From: Flavobacteriaceae bacterium
GTDB lineage: Bacteria; Bacteroidota; Bacteroidia; Flavobacteriales; Flavobacteriaceae
Assembly (NCBI GenBank): GCA_947451525.1
Contig: CANFZM010000006.1
Location: 1 to 64,000, forward strand
Direction of reading: 5' to 3'
DNA length: 64,000 bases
Shown here: positions 14,144-23,057 of the stretch, piece by piece
Position numbering within the stretch: position 1 is the first letter of the stretch
Layout of the letters: every line of letters starts with the position of its first letter
Notes under the pieces: model-generated
Seen by the model: only the letters and a program-made list of their open reading frames with translations
What the model was told of the DNA's origin: nothing
Database searches by the model: none
Position numbers and translations under genes: made by a program

Positions 14144-15274
14144 ATGATAAATAGAACGCAACAAAAAGAAATAGATTCCTATCTTTTTAAAGGGAAAGCA
14201 ATACTACTATTTGGCGCTAGGCAAGTAGGTAAAACTTCTTTGATAAAAAATACTATTCGCAACTATCCCCATTTGTGGCTAAATGGCGATGAGCCAGATA
14301 CCAATATTTTATTAGAAAACATTACAACCGATAGACTTAAAGCATTAGTGGGAGACAAAAAAATCCTAGTTATAGATGAGGCTCAAATGGTACATAATAT
14401 TGGTTTGTTGATAAAACGAATGGTAGATAATTTCCCCGAAATTCAAGTTATTGCTTCTGGTAGTAGTGCCTTTGAACTTGCAGATAAAACCAAAGAAAGT
14501 ATGGTTGGGCGAAAAGAAGAAATGCAACTTTTTCCGTTTAGTTATCAAGAAATGGTGCATCATACTAATTTTGTAGAAGAAACAAGATTAGTCCCACATC
14601 GATTAATTTATGGATATTACCCCGAAGTGGTAAATAATCCTGGAAAGGAAGAAAAAATCCTAAATGATTTAGTGGATGGCTTTTTGTATAAAGACATCTT
14701 AAACTTAGAAGGCATAAAAAAATCAAGCACTTTACAACGTCTAGTTCAAATGTTGGCGCATCGAATTGGAAGTGAAATAAAATATTCTTCCTTGGCTAAT
14801 GATTTAGGAATAAATAGATTGACCGTTGAAAAATACATAGACATCCTCGAAAAAAACTTTATAGTTTTTAGTCTAAATGCGTTTAGCAAAAATCAAGACA
14901 ATGAATTAAAAAAAGGAAGGAAAGTATATTTCTGGGACAATGGATTACGAAATAGAATAGTTAAAAATTTCACGCCTATTGAACTTCGAGATGATGTTGG
15001 GGCATTATGGGAGAATTTTATTATTAGCGAAAGAAAGAAAAAATTATCGCAAGAAAATCAATACAAAGACACCTTTTTTTGGCGCAATACACAACAAGCA
15101 GAAATTGATTATCTGGAGGTTAAAAACAACGAAATCGAAGCATTTGAAATAAAATACAGTCCAAATATAACCGTAAAATTTACGAAATCTTTTACGGAAA
15201 AATACCATCCAAAATCAACTCAGGTTATTCATAAAGAGAATTTCTGGGATTTCATATTGACTACAAATGTTTAA
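14144..15274 (+). CDS. AAA ATPase with DUF4143 domain
   Basis: A 376-residue stand-alone ATPase: Walker A GARQVGKTSL (about 23-32), Walker B ILVIDEAQ (near 75-82), sensor-like VIASGSSAFEL, then a winged-helix and DUF4143 region (about 190-340; DLGINRLTVEKYIDILEKNF, VYFWDNGLRNRI, TFFWRNTQQAEIDYLE). The latter resembles a PD-(D/E)xK-like fold, with AEIDYLE and AFEIK as possible active-site parts. Such genes are common, scattered accessory genes in Bacteroidetes with unclear function. It lies alone behind tandem operator repeats, which suggests tight regulation. Confidence 0.9.
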   Translation: MINRTQQKEIDSYLFKGKAILLFGARQVGKTSLIKNTIRNYPHLWLNGDEPDTNILLENITTDRLKALVGDKKILVIDEAQMVHNIGLLIKRMVDNFPEIQVIASGSSAFELADKTKESMVGRKEEMQLFPFSYQEMVHHTNFVEETRLVPHRLIYGYYPEVVNNPGKEEKILNDLVDGFLYKDILNLEGIKKSSTLQRLVQMLAHRIGSEIKYSSLANDLGINRLTVEKYIDILEKNFIVFSLNAFSKNQDNELKKGRKVYFWDNGLRNRIVKNFTPIELRDDVGALWENFIISERKKKLSQENQYKDTFFWRNTQQAEIDYLEVKNNEIEAFEIKYSPNITVKFTKSFTEKYHPKSTQVIHKENFWDFILTTNV

Positions 15275-15293
15275 GATTTGTAATAAATTAAAA

Positions 15294-15938
15294 CTACTTC
15301 CCCCCTTCCCATTCGGCATAAAACTGCGAAAGAAAATTCTCCATGAATTTATGTCGTTCTAAAGCAATTTTTTTTCCGGTTTCGGTATTCATTTTATCTT
15401 TTAACAAAAGAAGTTTTTCGTAAAAATGATTGAGCGTTGGTGCTTCACTATTTTTATATTCCTCTTTGGTCATGTGCAAATTTGGGGCAATATTGGGAAG
15501 ATATAAAGGGCGGTTTTTAAATCCTCCGTAATTAAAAGTGCGTGCTATTCCAATTGCTCCAAGCGCATCTAATCGGTCGGCATCTTGTACAATATCTAAT
15601 TCATTAGAGGTGAATTTCTTTTCAAAATTGCCTCCTTTAAAGGAAATATTTTCAATGATATTAACCACATGGGAGATCACTTCTTCGGATGCTTTTTGAG
15701 ATTCTAAGAACTCACGAGCCAATTTTGGCCCTATAGTTTCATCCCCATTATGAAATTTACTATCGGCAATATCGTGAAGCAACGCTCCTAATTTTACAAT
15801 TTCTAAATTGCAATCTTCTGCATTAGCAATCAATAATGCATTTTTATACACGCGTTCCACATGAAACCAGTCGTGTCCTGCTTCGGCATTTTGTAGGTTT
15901 TCTTTTACAAAAAGGATAGTATTATCTAGTATTGACAT
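15294..15938 (-). CDS. HD-domain phosphohydrolase
   Basis: A 214-residue soluble HD-superfamily protein. Metal ligands are visible in GHDWFHVERV (about 18-27), LLHDIADSKFH (about 52-62) and DIVQDADRLDALGAIGIART (about 115-134). These match YedJ/YpgQ-type hydrolases, some of which act on nucleotides. The substrate is not predictable. It converges with the ATPase gene (19-bp gap) and precedes nothing obviously co-transcribed. Confidence 0.88.
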   Translation of the reverse strand: MSILDNTILFVKENLQNAEAGHDWFHVERVYKNALLIANAEDCNLEIVKLGALLHDIADSKFHNGDETIGPKLAREFLESQKASEEVISHVVNIIENISFKGGNFEKKFTSNELDIVQDADRLDALGAIGIARTFNYGGFKNRPLYLPNIAPNLHMTKEEYKNSEAPTLNHFYEKLLLLKDKMNTETGKKIALERHKFMENFLSQFYAEWEGGK

Positions 15939-16001
15939 AGGCTTGGAGGTGAAAAATCCTTTCTTATTAAGGAAAGGATTCGGTATCTATTTAATTTTTT
16001 T

Positions 16002-16991
16002 CTAACTAATTAATGCGGGCTGTACCCATTTAAAAATATGCGTTTCTTCTGGAAGCACTAATCTTTCGGAAATCTTAGCCATTCTGGCAGGTAATTTCAT
16101 TAGATAATCTCTTGCTTTTTCGGCTTCATCCGTAAGACTTCCTATTTTGTCAATTTGCCATTTATCAATAAGTTTTTGCATAATATCTACATAATCATTG
16201 GCGGTATAAACGCCAAGTTTTTGTGCAGAATCTGAAAACTGATTGAAAGCAGTACTAATAGATTGTCCAGATTCTCTTAAAAAATGTGCTGGCATGGTGA
16301 TTTTTTGTTTCATCATGTATTGAAACGCCAACATCATTTCGCTTGGGTCAACTTTAAAAATTTGATTTACAAATTCGCTATACGCATGGTGATGACGCAT
16401 TTCATCGCCAGCAATCATTTTGCATACTTTAGAAAGTTTGTTATCACCATATTGTTTCGCAATTTGAGAAACTCTATTGTGCGAAACATAGGTTGCCAAT
16501 TCTTGAAAACTGGTATATACAAAATTCTTATACGGGTCTTTTCCAGTTCCAATATCAAAACCATCATTAATTAAATGTTGCGTAGTCATTTCTACTTCGC
16601 GCATGTTAACACGTCCCGACAAATAAAGGTATTTGTTTAGCAAATCACCATGACGGTTTTCTTCTCCAGTCCATTGGCGAATCCATCTGGACCAACCGTT
16701 GCGTTCTAAATTATCAATTCCTTCTACTTCCATCAACCAAGATTCGTAGGTAGGAAGCGCTTCTTCGGTAATGGTATCGCCAACCATCGCTACCCAAAAA
16801 TCATAGGGTAACTCTTTAGCAATTTCTCTTAATTCTTTAACGTCTTCAAAGAAGTTGTCGCTTTGAGAATCTGGTAAAAAATCAGATGGTTGCCATATTT
16901 TTTCCACCGGAATTAAAAATTGATCAATGAAAGTATCTACGTTTTTTTCTAAAAACTGCATTACTTCCAAACGGATATTTTTTATCGACAT
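16002..16991 (-). CDS. acyl-ACP desaturase
   Basis: A 329-residue soluble di-iron desaturase of the plant stearoyl-ACP desaturase type, introducing a double bond into acyl-ACP and so adjusting membrane fluidity. The two ExxH iron motifs are present, EENRHGD (E110/E111, H114) and GDEMRHHH (E197, H200), together with the helical bundle pattern of the family. It is followed downstream by the HD gene. The PlsC-like acyltransferase lies just upstream in the same orientation, and both are lipid genes. Confidence 0.93.
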   Translation of the reverse strand: MSIKNIRLEVMQFLEKNVDTFIDQFLIPVEKIWQPSDFLPDSQSDNFFEDVKELREIAKELPYDFWVAMVGDTITEEALPTYESWLMEVEGIDNLERNGWSRWIRQWTGEENRHGDLLNKYLYLSGRVNMREVEMTTQHLINDGFDIGTGKDPYKNFVYTSFQELATYVSHNRVSQIAKQYGDNKLSKVCKMIAGDEMRHHHAYSEFVNQIFKVDPSEMMLAFQYMMKQKITMPAHFLRESGQSISTAFNQFSDSAQKLGVYTANDYVDIMQKLIDKWQIDKIGSLTDEAEKARDYLMKLPARMAKISERLVLPEETHIFKWVQPALIS

Positions 16992-17027
16992 TGAATTTTA
17001 ATTTAGATATTGGGTTTTAAACTATTC

Positions 17028-17759
17028 CTAATTTAAGAATTTTATTATTGTTTCTTCTGTTTTGGTCATTAATTCTGCAAACGAATAGTCTTTAACGGCT
17101 ATTGGTTCGTGAATGATAAATTCCAATTTATTTCCCAATCCCATAGGGAAAGGGCCAAATTTAACCATTTTCCATGAATTATTGATAGAAATTGGCACAA
17201 CATAAGCAGAAGGTGCGTATTTACATAGAATTTTCAATCCGCTTTGCGCGAATTCTTTTGGTTTCCCGTCTTTACTTCGGGTTCCTTCCGGAAAAATTAC
17301 TGCCGAACGGTTATGAATCTCAATATATTCTGCCAAACCTTTTATTAAAGGAATTGCTTGTTTGGGATCTTTTCTATCGATAAGAATAGAGCCACCATGA
17401 CGCAAATTATACGACACACTCGGAATTCCTTTTCCTAGTTCTTTTTTACTTACAAATTTAGTGTGGTGTTTTCTTAAATACCAAATTATCCCTACGATAT
17501 CATACAAACTTTGATGGTTTGCTACAAAAATAACGGGCACATTCTCTGGAATTAGTTCTCTGTTTTTAAAAGTATAAGTAGTTCCAAGAATATTCGTACA
17601 ACGAACTAGAAAGAAATTTAAATAATCAACACTTTTTTTATGCGCTTGGTATCCAAAAACGTTAAAACAAATCCATTGAATAGGATGAAAAACGGCCAAA
17701 AAAAGTCCGAAACAAAGGTAATAAACAGCCGAAATTGGGTAGGAAAGTAGCTTTTCCAT
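17028..17759 (-). CDS. 1-acyl-sn-glycerol-3-phosphate acyltransferase (PlsC-like)
   Basis: Predicted to acylate lysophosphatidic acid to phosphatidic acid at the inner membrane. The catalytic motif is VANHQSLYD (NHxxxxD), and FPEGTRSKDGKP forms the glycerol-phosphate block. A hydrophobic N-terminus (YPISAVYYLCFGLFLAVF) anchors it. I start at the ATG at 17757-17759, giving 243 residues; an earlier in-frame ATG at 17831 adds a non-conserved tail overlapping the divergent promoter region. It is a paralogue of the gene at 23056-23793 and lies upstream of the desaturase. Confidence 0.9.
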   Translation of the reverse strand: MEKLLSYPISAVYYLCFGLFLAVFHPIQWICFNVFGYQAHKKSVDYLNFFLVRCTNILGTTYTFKNRELIPENVPVIFVANHQSLYDIVGIIWYLRKHHTKFVSKKELGKGIPSVSYNLRHGGSILIDRKDPKQAIPLIKGLAEYIEIHNRSAVIFPEGTRSKDGKPKEFAQSGLKILCKYAPSAYVVPISINNSWKMVKFGPFPMGLGNKLEFIIHEPIAVKDYSFAELMTKTEETIIKFLN

Positions 17760-17825
17760 AAGAGTAAAAAATTTGTTTGTAAAAATAAGAAATATATTTT
17801 GGTTAGAATTGTTTATTTTATTTGC

Positions 17826-17853
17826 ACGCAACCTTTTGATAATTTTTGCATCT
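17826..17853 (+). promoter_or_regulatory. ECF-like promoter motif, copy A
   Basis: ACGCAACCTTTT, then 8 variable bases, then TTGCATCT, 49 bp before the NHL-repeat gene. The same two blocks with the same 8-base spacing occur at 20383-20410 before the sigma-factor operon. The GCAACC block resembles the AAC-containing -35 of ECF sigma factors. It does not fit the housekeeping TAnnTTTG box exactly. Confidence 0.6.
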
Positions 17854-17902
17854 TTAGTAATATTAATGTTAAATCTATTATTAAAAGTTTAATTTCCTAA
17901 TT

Positions 17903-19165
17903 ATGAAAAACAATATACAATTATTAGTTTTATTTTTCTATTCCATTTCCATTTCATCACAAACGGTAACCACATTTGCAGGTGGATGTAGTGAGGGTCT
18001 TCATGGCCTTGTTAATGGAACTGGCTCTGCTGCACGATTTTCTTATCCTAGAAGTATAGCCGTTGATGCTTTAGGTAATTTTTTTATAGCAGATTCTGGC
18101 AATAATTCTATCAGAAAAATAACCCCTTCAGCAGTTGTAACTACTTTAGGCGGAATGACATATAATAATCCTTATGGAATAGCGGTTGATGCTTCTGGAA
18201 ATGTTTATGTAGCAGATACTATGAATAACAAAATATTAAAGGTTAATGCGGGCAGTAGTACATCACATTCATTTGCTGGTAGCGGTGTAGTAGGAAATAC
18301 TGATGGAATTGGTGTTGCAGCAGAATTTAATACCCCAATGGGTATTGCTGTTGATGTAAATGGTAATGTATATGTTGCAGACACCTATAATCATAGAATT
18401 AGAAAAATAGATACTAATGGATTGGTTACAACCATAGCAGGTAGTTCTCAAGGAAATAGCAATGGATCAGTAACTAATGCACAATTTAATATGCCTTGCG
18501 GTGTTGCATTAGATACCGGAGGAAATATTTTTATTGCAGATAGAAATAATAATCAAATAAAAAAAATTGATATCAATGGAATGGTTTCGAATTATATAGG
18601 GAATGGTAGCCCAGGGGAAATAGATGGAGTTGGTTCTATAGTTCAATTTTCAAATCCTATTGGTTTAGCAATAGACACTCAAAACAATATTTATGTTGTT
18701 AGTAACGGTAGAGATTGTATTAGAAAAGTTACTACTTCAGGTGTAGTTACAACAATTGCTGGATATGATGAAACATGGGGCAGTTGTATAAATGGAGTAG
18801 GAACTAATGCACAATTTCTTCATCCTAATGATTTAGTTGTCGCTCCATCTGGAGATATTTATGTTGCTGACACTGGGAGTCATACTATTAGAAAAATAAC
18901 CAATCTATTATCTACAAATGATTATAAATTGGAAGATAAAATAAATCTTTCGCCTAACCCAGCATCCGATAAAATCACTATTACTATGGATAATTTTACA
19001 ACTGCTACCACTACTATTTTAGATATGAATGGCAGAGTGCTACAAAATGATTTAATTTCAGAGAATAATACATCAATAGTTATTTCCAATTTATTAAAAG
19101 GTATTTATCTAATGCAGATTACTACGGATAAAGGCACGGTTTCTAAAAAAATAGTGAAGGAATAA
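17903..19165 (+). CDS. secreted NHL-repeat beta-propeller protein with T9SS sorting domain
   Basis: 420 residues: signal peptide (1-19, ending ISISSQ), then about six NHL repeats (for example GIAVDASGNVYVADTMNNKI, with the recurring VADxxNxxIRKI pattern) covering about 25-330, forming a beta-propeller. A C-terminal type A sorting domain follows from about 345 (LSPNPASDKITITM ... GIYLMQITTDKG ... KKIVKE). It should be exported by Sec and then by the T9SS to the cell surface or medium. The ligand is unknown; NHL propellers bind proteins, peptides or sugars. It is monocistronic behind ECF-like promoter A. Confidence 0.9.
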   Translation: MKNNIQLLVLFFYSISISSQTVTTFAGGCSEGLHGLVNGTGSAARFSYPRSIAVDALGNFFIADSGNNSIRKITPSAVVTTLGGMTYNNPYGIAVDASGNVYVADTMNNKILKVNAGSSTSHSFAGSGVVGNTDGIGVAAEFNTPMGIAVDVNGNVYVADTYNHRIRKIDTNGLVTTIAGSSQGNSNGSVTNAQFNMPCGVALDTGGNIFIADRNNNQIKKIDINGMVSNYIGNGSPGEIDGVGSIVQFSNPIGLAIDTQNNIYVVSNGRDCIRKVTTSGVVTTIAGYDETWGSCINGVGTNAQFLHPNDLVVAPSGDIYVADTGSHTIRKITNLLSTNDYKLEDKINLSPNPASDKITITMDNFTTATTTILDMNGRVLQNDLISENNTSIVISNLLKGIYLMQITTDKGTVSKKIVKE

Positions 19166-19335
19166 GAAATTATCGAAAGTATTTTACAGATAGTCTGTAA
19201 GAATTTACATCACTAATTATCAATGCAATACTATTTAGGTTAGAATTGTTTAAAACTCATTTTGATAAACTTCTTTTACTTCAAAAAAAATAATTATTTT
19301 TACGAAAAATACGAGCAATTTAAATGAAAGAAAAA

Positions 19336-20340
19336 ATGAGTTCAGAAAAAGAAGCAAAGTTAAAAGCGTTACAACTTACTTTAGACAAATTAGACAAAAC
19401 CTACGGAAAAGGAACTGTAATGAAAATGGGCGATAAGGCCATTGAAGAAGTAGAAACAATCTCTTCTGGATCATTAGGAATAGATTTAGCGTTAGGCGTA
19501 AATGGATATCCTAAAGGGAGAATCATAGAAATATATGGACCAGAATCTTCTGGTAAAACAACCTTAACTCTTCATGCTATTGCTGAAGCACAAAAAGCAG
19601 GTGGAATTGCTGCTTTTATTGATGCAGAGCACGCATTTGATAGAAATTATGCTGAAAAATTAGGTGTTGATATTGAAAACTTAATCATTTCACAACCAGA
19701 TAATGGTGAACAAGCATTAGAGATTGCTGAGAATTTAATTCGTTCGGGAGCAATTGATATTGTAGTAATTGACTCGGTTGCTGCCTTAACTCCTAAAAGT
19801 GAAATTGAAGGAGAAATGGGAGATTCTAAAATGGGATTACATGCTCGTTTAATGTCGCAAGCCCTAAGAAAATTAACCGGAACTATTAGCAAAACACATT
19901 GTACGGTATTTTTCATCAACCAATTGAGAGAGAAAATCGGGGTAATGTTTGGAAATCCAGAAACTACAACTGGAGGAAATGCATTGAAATTTTATGCTTC
20001 CATTCGTTTGGACATTCGTCGTTCTTCTCAAATTAAAGATGGGGATAACGTAATTGGTAATAGAACCAAAGTAAAAGTGGTTAAAAATAAAGTGGCTCCA
20101 CCATTTAAAGTTGCCGAATTTGACATCATGTATGGCGAAGGAATTTCAAAAACAGGTGAAATTTTAGATTTAGCAGTTGAATTTGAAGTAATTAGAAAAG
20201 CGGGATCTTGGTTTAGTTATGGCGAAACCAAATTAGGCCAAGGAAGAGATGCTGTGAAAGCATTAATAAAAGACAACCCAGAATTAGCAGACGAATTAGA
20301 AGTTAAAATAAAAGCAATCATCAAAGAGAATAATGCTTAA
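19336..20340 (+). CDS. recA: recombinase A
   Basis: The DNA strand-exchange ATPase of homologous recombination and SOS induction. Walker A is GPESSGKTT (68-76), Walker B includes [12 protein letters not shown], and the L2 loop region is [20 protein letters not shown]. The length is 334 residues from the ATG at 19336 ([12 protein letters not shown]), the start usual in relatives; a start four codons upstream (19324) is also possible. A rho-independent terminator follows directly. No lexA-type gene is nearby. Confidence 0.98.
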   Translation: MSSEKEAKLKALQLTLDKLDKTYGKGTVMKMGDKAIEEVETISSGSLGIDLALGVNGYPKGRIIEIYGPESSGKTTLTLHAIAEAQKAGGIAAFIDAEHAFDRNYAEKLGVDIENLIISQPDNGEQALEIAENLIRSGAIDIVVIDSVAALTPKSEIEGEMGDSKMGLHARLMSQALRKLTGTISKTHCTVFFINQLREKIGVMFGNPETTTGGNALKFYASIRLDIRRSSQIKDGDNVIGNRTKVKVVKNKVAPPFKVAEFDIMYGEGISKTGEILDLAVEFEVIRKAGSWFSYGETKLGQGRDAVKALIKDNPELADELEVKIKAIIKENNA

Positions 20341-20344
20341 AAAA

Positions 20345-20375
20345 TTAAATCACGCCTTGAGCGTGATTTTTTTTT
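20345..20375 (+). terminator. rho-independent terminator of recA
   Basis: AATCACGC-cttga-GCGTGATT stem followed by a run of eight or more T, starting 5 bp after the recA stop. Confidence 0.9.
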
Positions 20376-20382
20376 ATATTTA

Positions 20383-20410
20383 ACGCAACCTTTTAATTTA
20401 TTTTGCATCT
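20383..20410 (+). promoter_or_regulatory. ECF-like promoter motif, copy B
   Basis: ACGCAACCTTTT-N8-TTGCATCT, 19 bp before the lipoprotein start. It is identical to copy A (17826-17853) in both blocks and in spacing. It lies right after the recA terminator and would drive the lipoprotein-sigma-barrel operon, which suggests autoregulation. Confidence 0.6.
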
Positions 20411-20429
20411 AATAAAAAAACAATTAATC

Positions 20430-20840
20430 ATGAAATACATTTATTTACTTTTAGCAGTTGGATTTTTAACTGTATCCTGTGAGGCTAAATATGAAGGCCC
20501 AACCGAAACCCTTGAAACATTACCTGTTAGTCAGGTTGTAATGCCAGTAAAATATGCTAAAGACAGCATCACCGAAATTCCAGTACAATACATTCGGCCT
20601 ACTGTTTGCCATTCTTTTTATGATTTTTATTACGAAAGAAGTGGACTTACAAGAACCGTGGCAATTCTTGCAGTAAAATCAAATGGAGGAACTGATTGCC
20701 CTCCAAGTCAATTATCTTATACTGCAACTTTAAAATTTAAACCCGCCGATTTAGGAACGTATCATTTTAAATTTTGGACTAGTACTGATGCTCAAGGTGT
20801 AGATCATTTTATAGAATACGATGCAATAGTTAATCATTAA
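20430..20840 (+). CDS. small predicted lipoprotein of the ECF sigma operon
   Basis: 136 residues with a lipoprotein signal (MKYIYLLLAVGFLTVSC, lipobox LTVSC, lipid on Cys17). The mature part is about 120 residues with beta-strand-like alternation and two further cysteines (VCHSFYDFYYE and TDCPPSQ), which could form a disulfide. I recognise no named domain. I use the ATG at 20430; an upstream TTG at 20403 falls in the promoter. It is the first gene of a likely operon with the sigma factor 10 bp downstream, so it may sense or report envelope state. Confidence 0.75.
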   Translation: MKYIYLLLAVGFLTVSCEAKYEGPTETLETLPVSQVVMPVKYAKDSITEIPVQYIRPTVCHSFYDFYYERSGLTRTVAILAVKSNGGTDCPPSQLSYTATLKFKPADLGTYHFKFWTSTDAQGVDHFIEYDAIVNH

Positions 20841-20850
20841 TGTATTTAGT

Positions 20851-21393
20851 TTGACGATAGAACAACTTATAAATGATTGCAAAAAGAACGATATTAAAGC
20901 ACAAGAACTACTTTACAGGCAATTTGCTCCAAAGATGTTCTCAGTATGCTTGAAATATTCACGGAGTTACGCCGAAGCACAAGATCATTTACAAGATGGG
21001 TTTTTATTGGTATTTGAAAAAATACATTTATTTGAATTTCGAGGTTCCTTTGACGGCTGGATAAAAAGGGTAATGATTAACCATGTATTGCAGCAGTATC
21101 GAAATAAAAGTTTTTTAAATTTAGTTGATGAAAACACTCCCGAAGAGGTAGATGTAGAAATAGACACTGAAATTTCAACGGAGTATTTAATGAAGATAAT
21201 TCAGGAATTGCCAGATAGATATCGAATGGTTTTCAACTTAAATGTTTTTGAAAATTATTCGCATCAAGAAATTGCAACGGCTCTAGAAATAAGTGTTGGA
21301 ACGTCCAAATCGAATTTAGCAAGAGCCAAATTGATATTGAAAGAAAAAATAGAAACCAATACAGGTAGCGCAAAAATGCCCTCTATAAAATGA
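20851..21393 (+). CDS. ECF-type RNA polymerase sigma-70 factor
   Basis: 180 residues with region 2 (LLYRQFAPKMFSVCLKYSR ... AQDHLQDGFLLVFEKI ... GWIKRVMINHVLQQY, about 20-85) and region 4 (LPDRYRMVFNLNVFENYSHQEIA ... GTSKSNLARAKLILK, about 115-165). Region 3 is absent, as in ECF factors. No in-frame ATG precedes region 2, so translation starts at TTG 20851. It overlaps the next gene by ATGA, the usual sigma/anti-sigma coupling. It probably reads promoter B and perhaps promoter A. Confidence 0.92.
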   Translation: MTIEQLINDCKKNDIKAQELLYRQFAPKMFSVCLKYSRSYAEAQDHLQDGFLLVFEKIHLFEFRGSFDGWIKRVMINHVLQQYRNKSFLNLVDENTPEEVDVEIDTEISTEYLMKIIQELPDRYRMVFNLNVFENYSHQEIATALEISVGTSKSNLARAKLILKEKIETNTGSAKMPSIK

Positions 21394-22976
21394 GTGAAAG
21401 AAAAAATATAAATAAACTGTTTCAAGAAAATTTTGAAAATTTTGAAATGCACCCTGACGAAATGGTTTGGGAAAACATCAAAACAAAATTGGAAGAAAAG
21501 AAAGAAAAACGAAGAATTCTCCCATTTTGGTGGAGACTTTCTGGTGTTGCCGCAGCCTTAGTTATAGGCTTTTTGGTGTATCATAAAGAATCGGAAACTT
21601 TGCCAAATAATGGTACTACTGTTGCGCATCAAGTAAAAGGATCTCCGAAGAATTCTATTGCACCTACTTATACTAATTCTTTAGAAAAAAAGGATGTAAT
21701 TGCAGATTCAAATGATGAAAAATCTTCTATAAATACTACTGCTTCAAATGGTATTTCAAACGAAAATAGTCATTTAAAAAGCACCTCTAAAATTACAAAA
21801 TCCAATATAAAAAGGGATTCAGATTTAGTTTCTAAAACTGCTATTGCAACTTCTGAAAATAATAATTCTGCTAGAAAAATTAACGAAAAATCCATTCTTC
21901 CGTCAAGGAAAAAAGAAATCGCAGTTGTTGCTTATACCGCATCCAAAGAAAAAAAATCTGGGAAGAAATCGTCCTTTTCAAATACTAAAAACCCTATTGC
22001 TTCTGCTGTAAATGAGAAGATAAAAACTAAAAAATCCAAAAAAGAAAATTCTATTTTGAATTCGATATTGGAAAAAGAAAATATTGTTTCCAATACTATT
22101 ACTTTGGAAAAAGATAAATCAGTGGTTAATCCAAATATAAAAACGGAATTTACTTTAAATCCTAAAATAGATTCTGTGAAAGTTAAAGTTGCTTCTGTGG
22201 TGCCAAATGCCTTAGAAGAATTATTAAAAGAAAAAGATTCCGCAACGACGATTGCCAAAGCAAAAATAAATCGTTGGCAACTTTCTTCCAATATTGCGCC
22301 AATTTATTTTAGTTCTATTACTAAAGGATCTCCGCTTGATGCTAAATTAGACAGTAATGACAAGGCTTATGCCGCGAATAATACCAGTTATGGTTTAGGG
22401 GTAAATTATGTAATAAACAAAAAACTGAAAGTGCGAACTGGGGTAAATGTTTTAAATGTAGAATATACCACCAACGGAATTGTATATTACCAAAACAACT
22501 CTGGTAGCGCTAATGGTAAACTAAATAATTTAAGTCCTAATGTGTCTGGTTCTTTAATAACTATTGAAAGTTTGAGTAATGTAAGTTCTCCTTTTAATAA
22601 AATTTCTACCAAATCAGAAGGAAGTTTAAATCAAAAATTTGGTTACATAGAAATGCCTTTGGAAATTACTTATAAAGTTTTAAATAAAAAATTTGGCATC
22701 GATGTTATTGGAGGAATGAGTACTATGGTGTTGAATAGAAATGAAATTTATTTGCAATCGCAAGATTTGAATTTAAAAATTGGAGAGGCAAATAATTTAA
22801 ACCCTGTTCACTTTAGTGGAAATTTAGGCGTAGGATTAAAATATGGCTTGCTCAAGAATTTAGATGCACGCATAGAACCTATTATAAAATACCAATTGAA
22901 TACTTTTAGTAACGATTCGGGTAATTTTAAACCCTATATTTTCGGGGTCTATTCTGGTATAATTTATTGTTTTTGA
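21390..22976 (+). CDS. inner-membrane-anchored protein with C-terminal outer-membrane barrel, probable sigma regulator
   Basis: 528 residues. 1-45 are cytosolic and hydrophilic (HPDEMVWENIKTKLEEKKEK), as in anti-sigma factors. 46-64 is a single membrane helix (PFWWRLSGVAAALVIGFLVY). About 70-295 is a Lys/Ser/Asn-rich low-complexity linker. 296-528 has alternating beta-strand pattern and ends in Phe (GVYSGIIYCF), the barrel-assembly signal of outer-membrane proteins. The start overlaps the sigma gene (ATGA). Together this suggests a protein spanning the whole envelope that could hold the sigma factor at the inner membrane. That function is inferred. Confidence 0.75.
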   Translation: MSERKNINKLFQENFENFEMHPDEMVWENIKTKLEEKKEKRRILPFWWRLSGVAAALVIGFLVYHKESETLPNNGTTVAHQVKGSPKNSIAPTYTNSLEKKDVIADSNDEKSSINTTASNGISNENSHLKSTSKITKSNIKRDSDLVSKTAIATSENNNSARKINEKSILPSRKKEIAVVAYTASKEKKSGKKSSFSNTKNPIASAVNEKIKTKKSKKENSILNSILEKENIVSNTITLEKDKSVVNPNIKTEFTLNPKIDSVKVKVASVVPNALEELLKEKDSATTIAKAKINRWQLSSNIAPIYFSSITKGSPLDAKLDSNDKAYAANNTSYGLGVNYVINKKLKVRTGVNVLNVEYTTNGIVYYQNNSGSANGKLNNLSPNVSGSLITIESLSNVSSPFNKISTKSEGSLNQKFGYIEMPLEITYKVLNKKFGIDVIGGMSTMVLNRNEIYLQSQDLNLKIGEANNLNPVHFSGNLGVGLKYGLLKNLDARIEPIIKYQLNTFSNDSGNFKPYIFGVYSGIIYCF

Positions 22977-23026
22977 TTTTAAGGTTATAATTAGTTAAGT
23001 AAGTTGTTGTTTTTCAGGCAATGACT

Positions 23027-23057
23027 AAAAAGAGCGCCTAGTTAGCGCTCTTTTTTT
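23027..23057. terminator. bidirectional terminator
   Basis: AAAAAGAGCGC-ctagtta-GCGCTCTTTTTTT: a strong stem with T-runs in both directions, between the convergent barrel gene and the minus-strand acyltransferase. Confidence 0.9.

Noticed and set aside
21932..22291. 119-codon minus-strand ORF
   Set aside because: It is antisense to the Lys/Ser-rich linker of the barrel protein and has a Phe/Ser-rich composition expected from complementing AAA and GAA codons.
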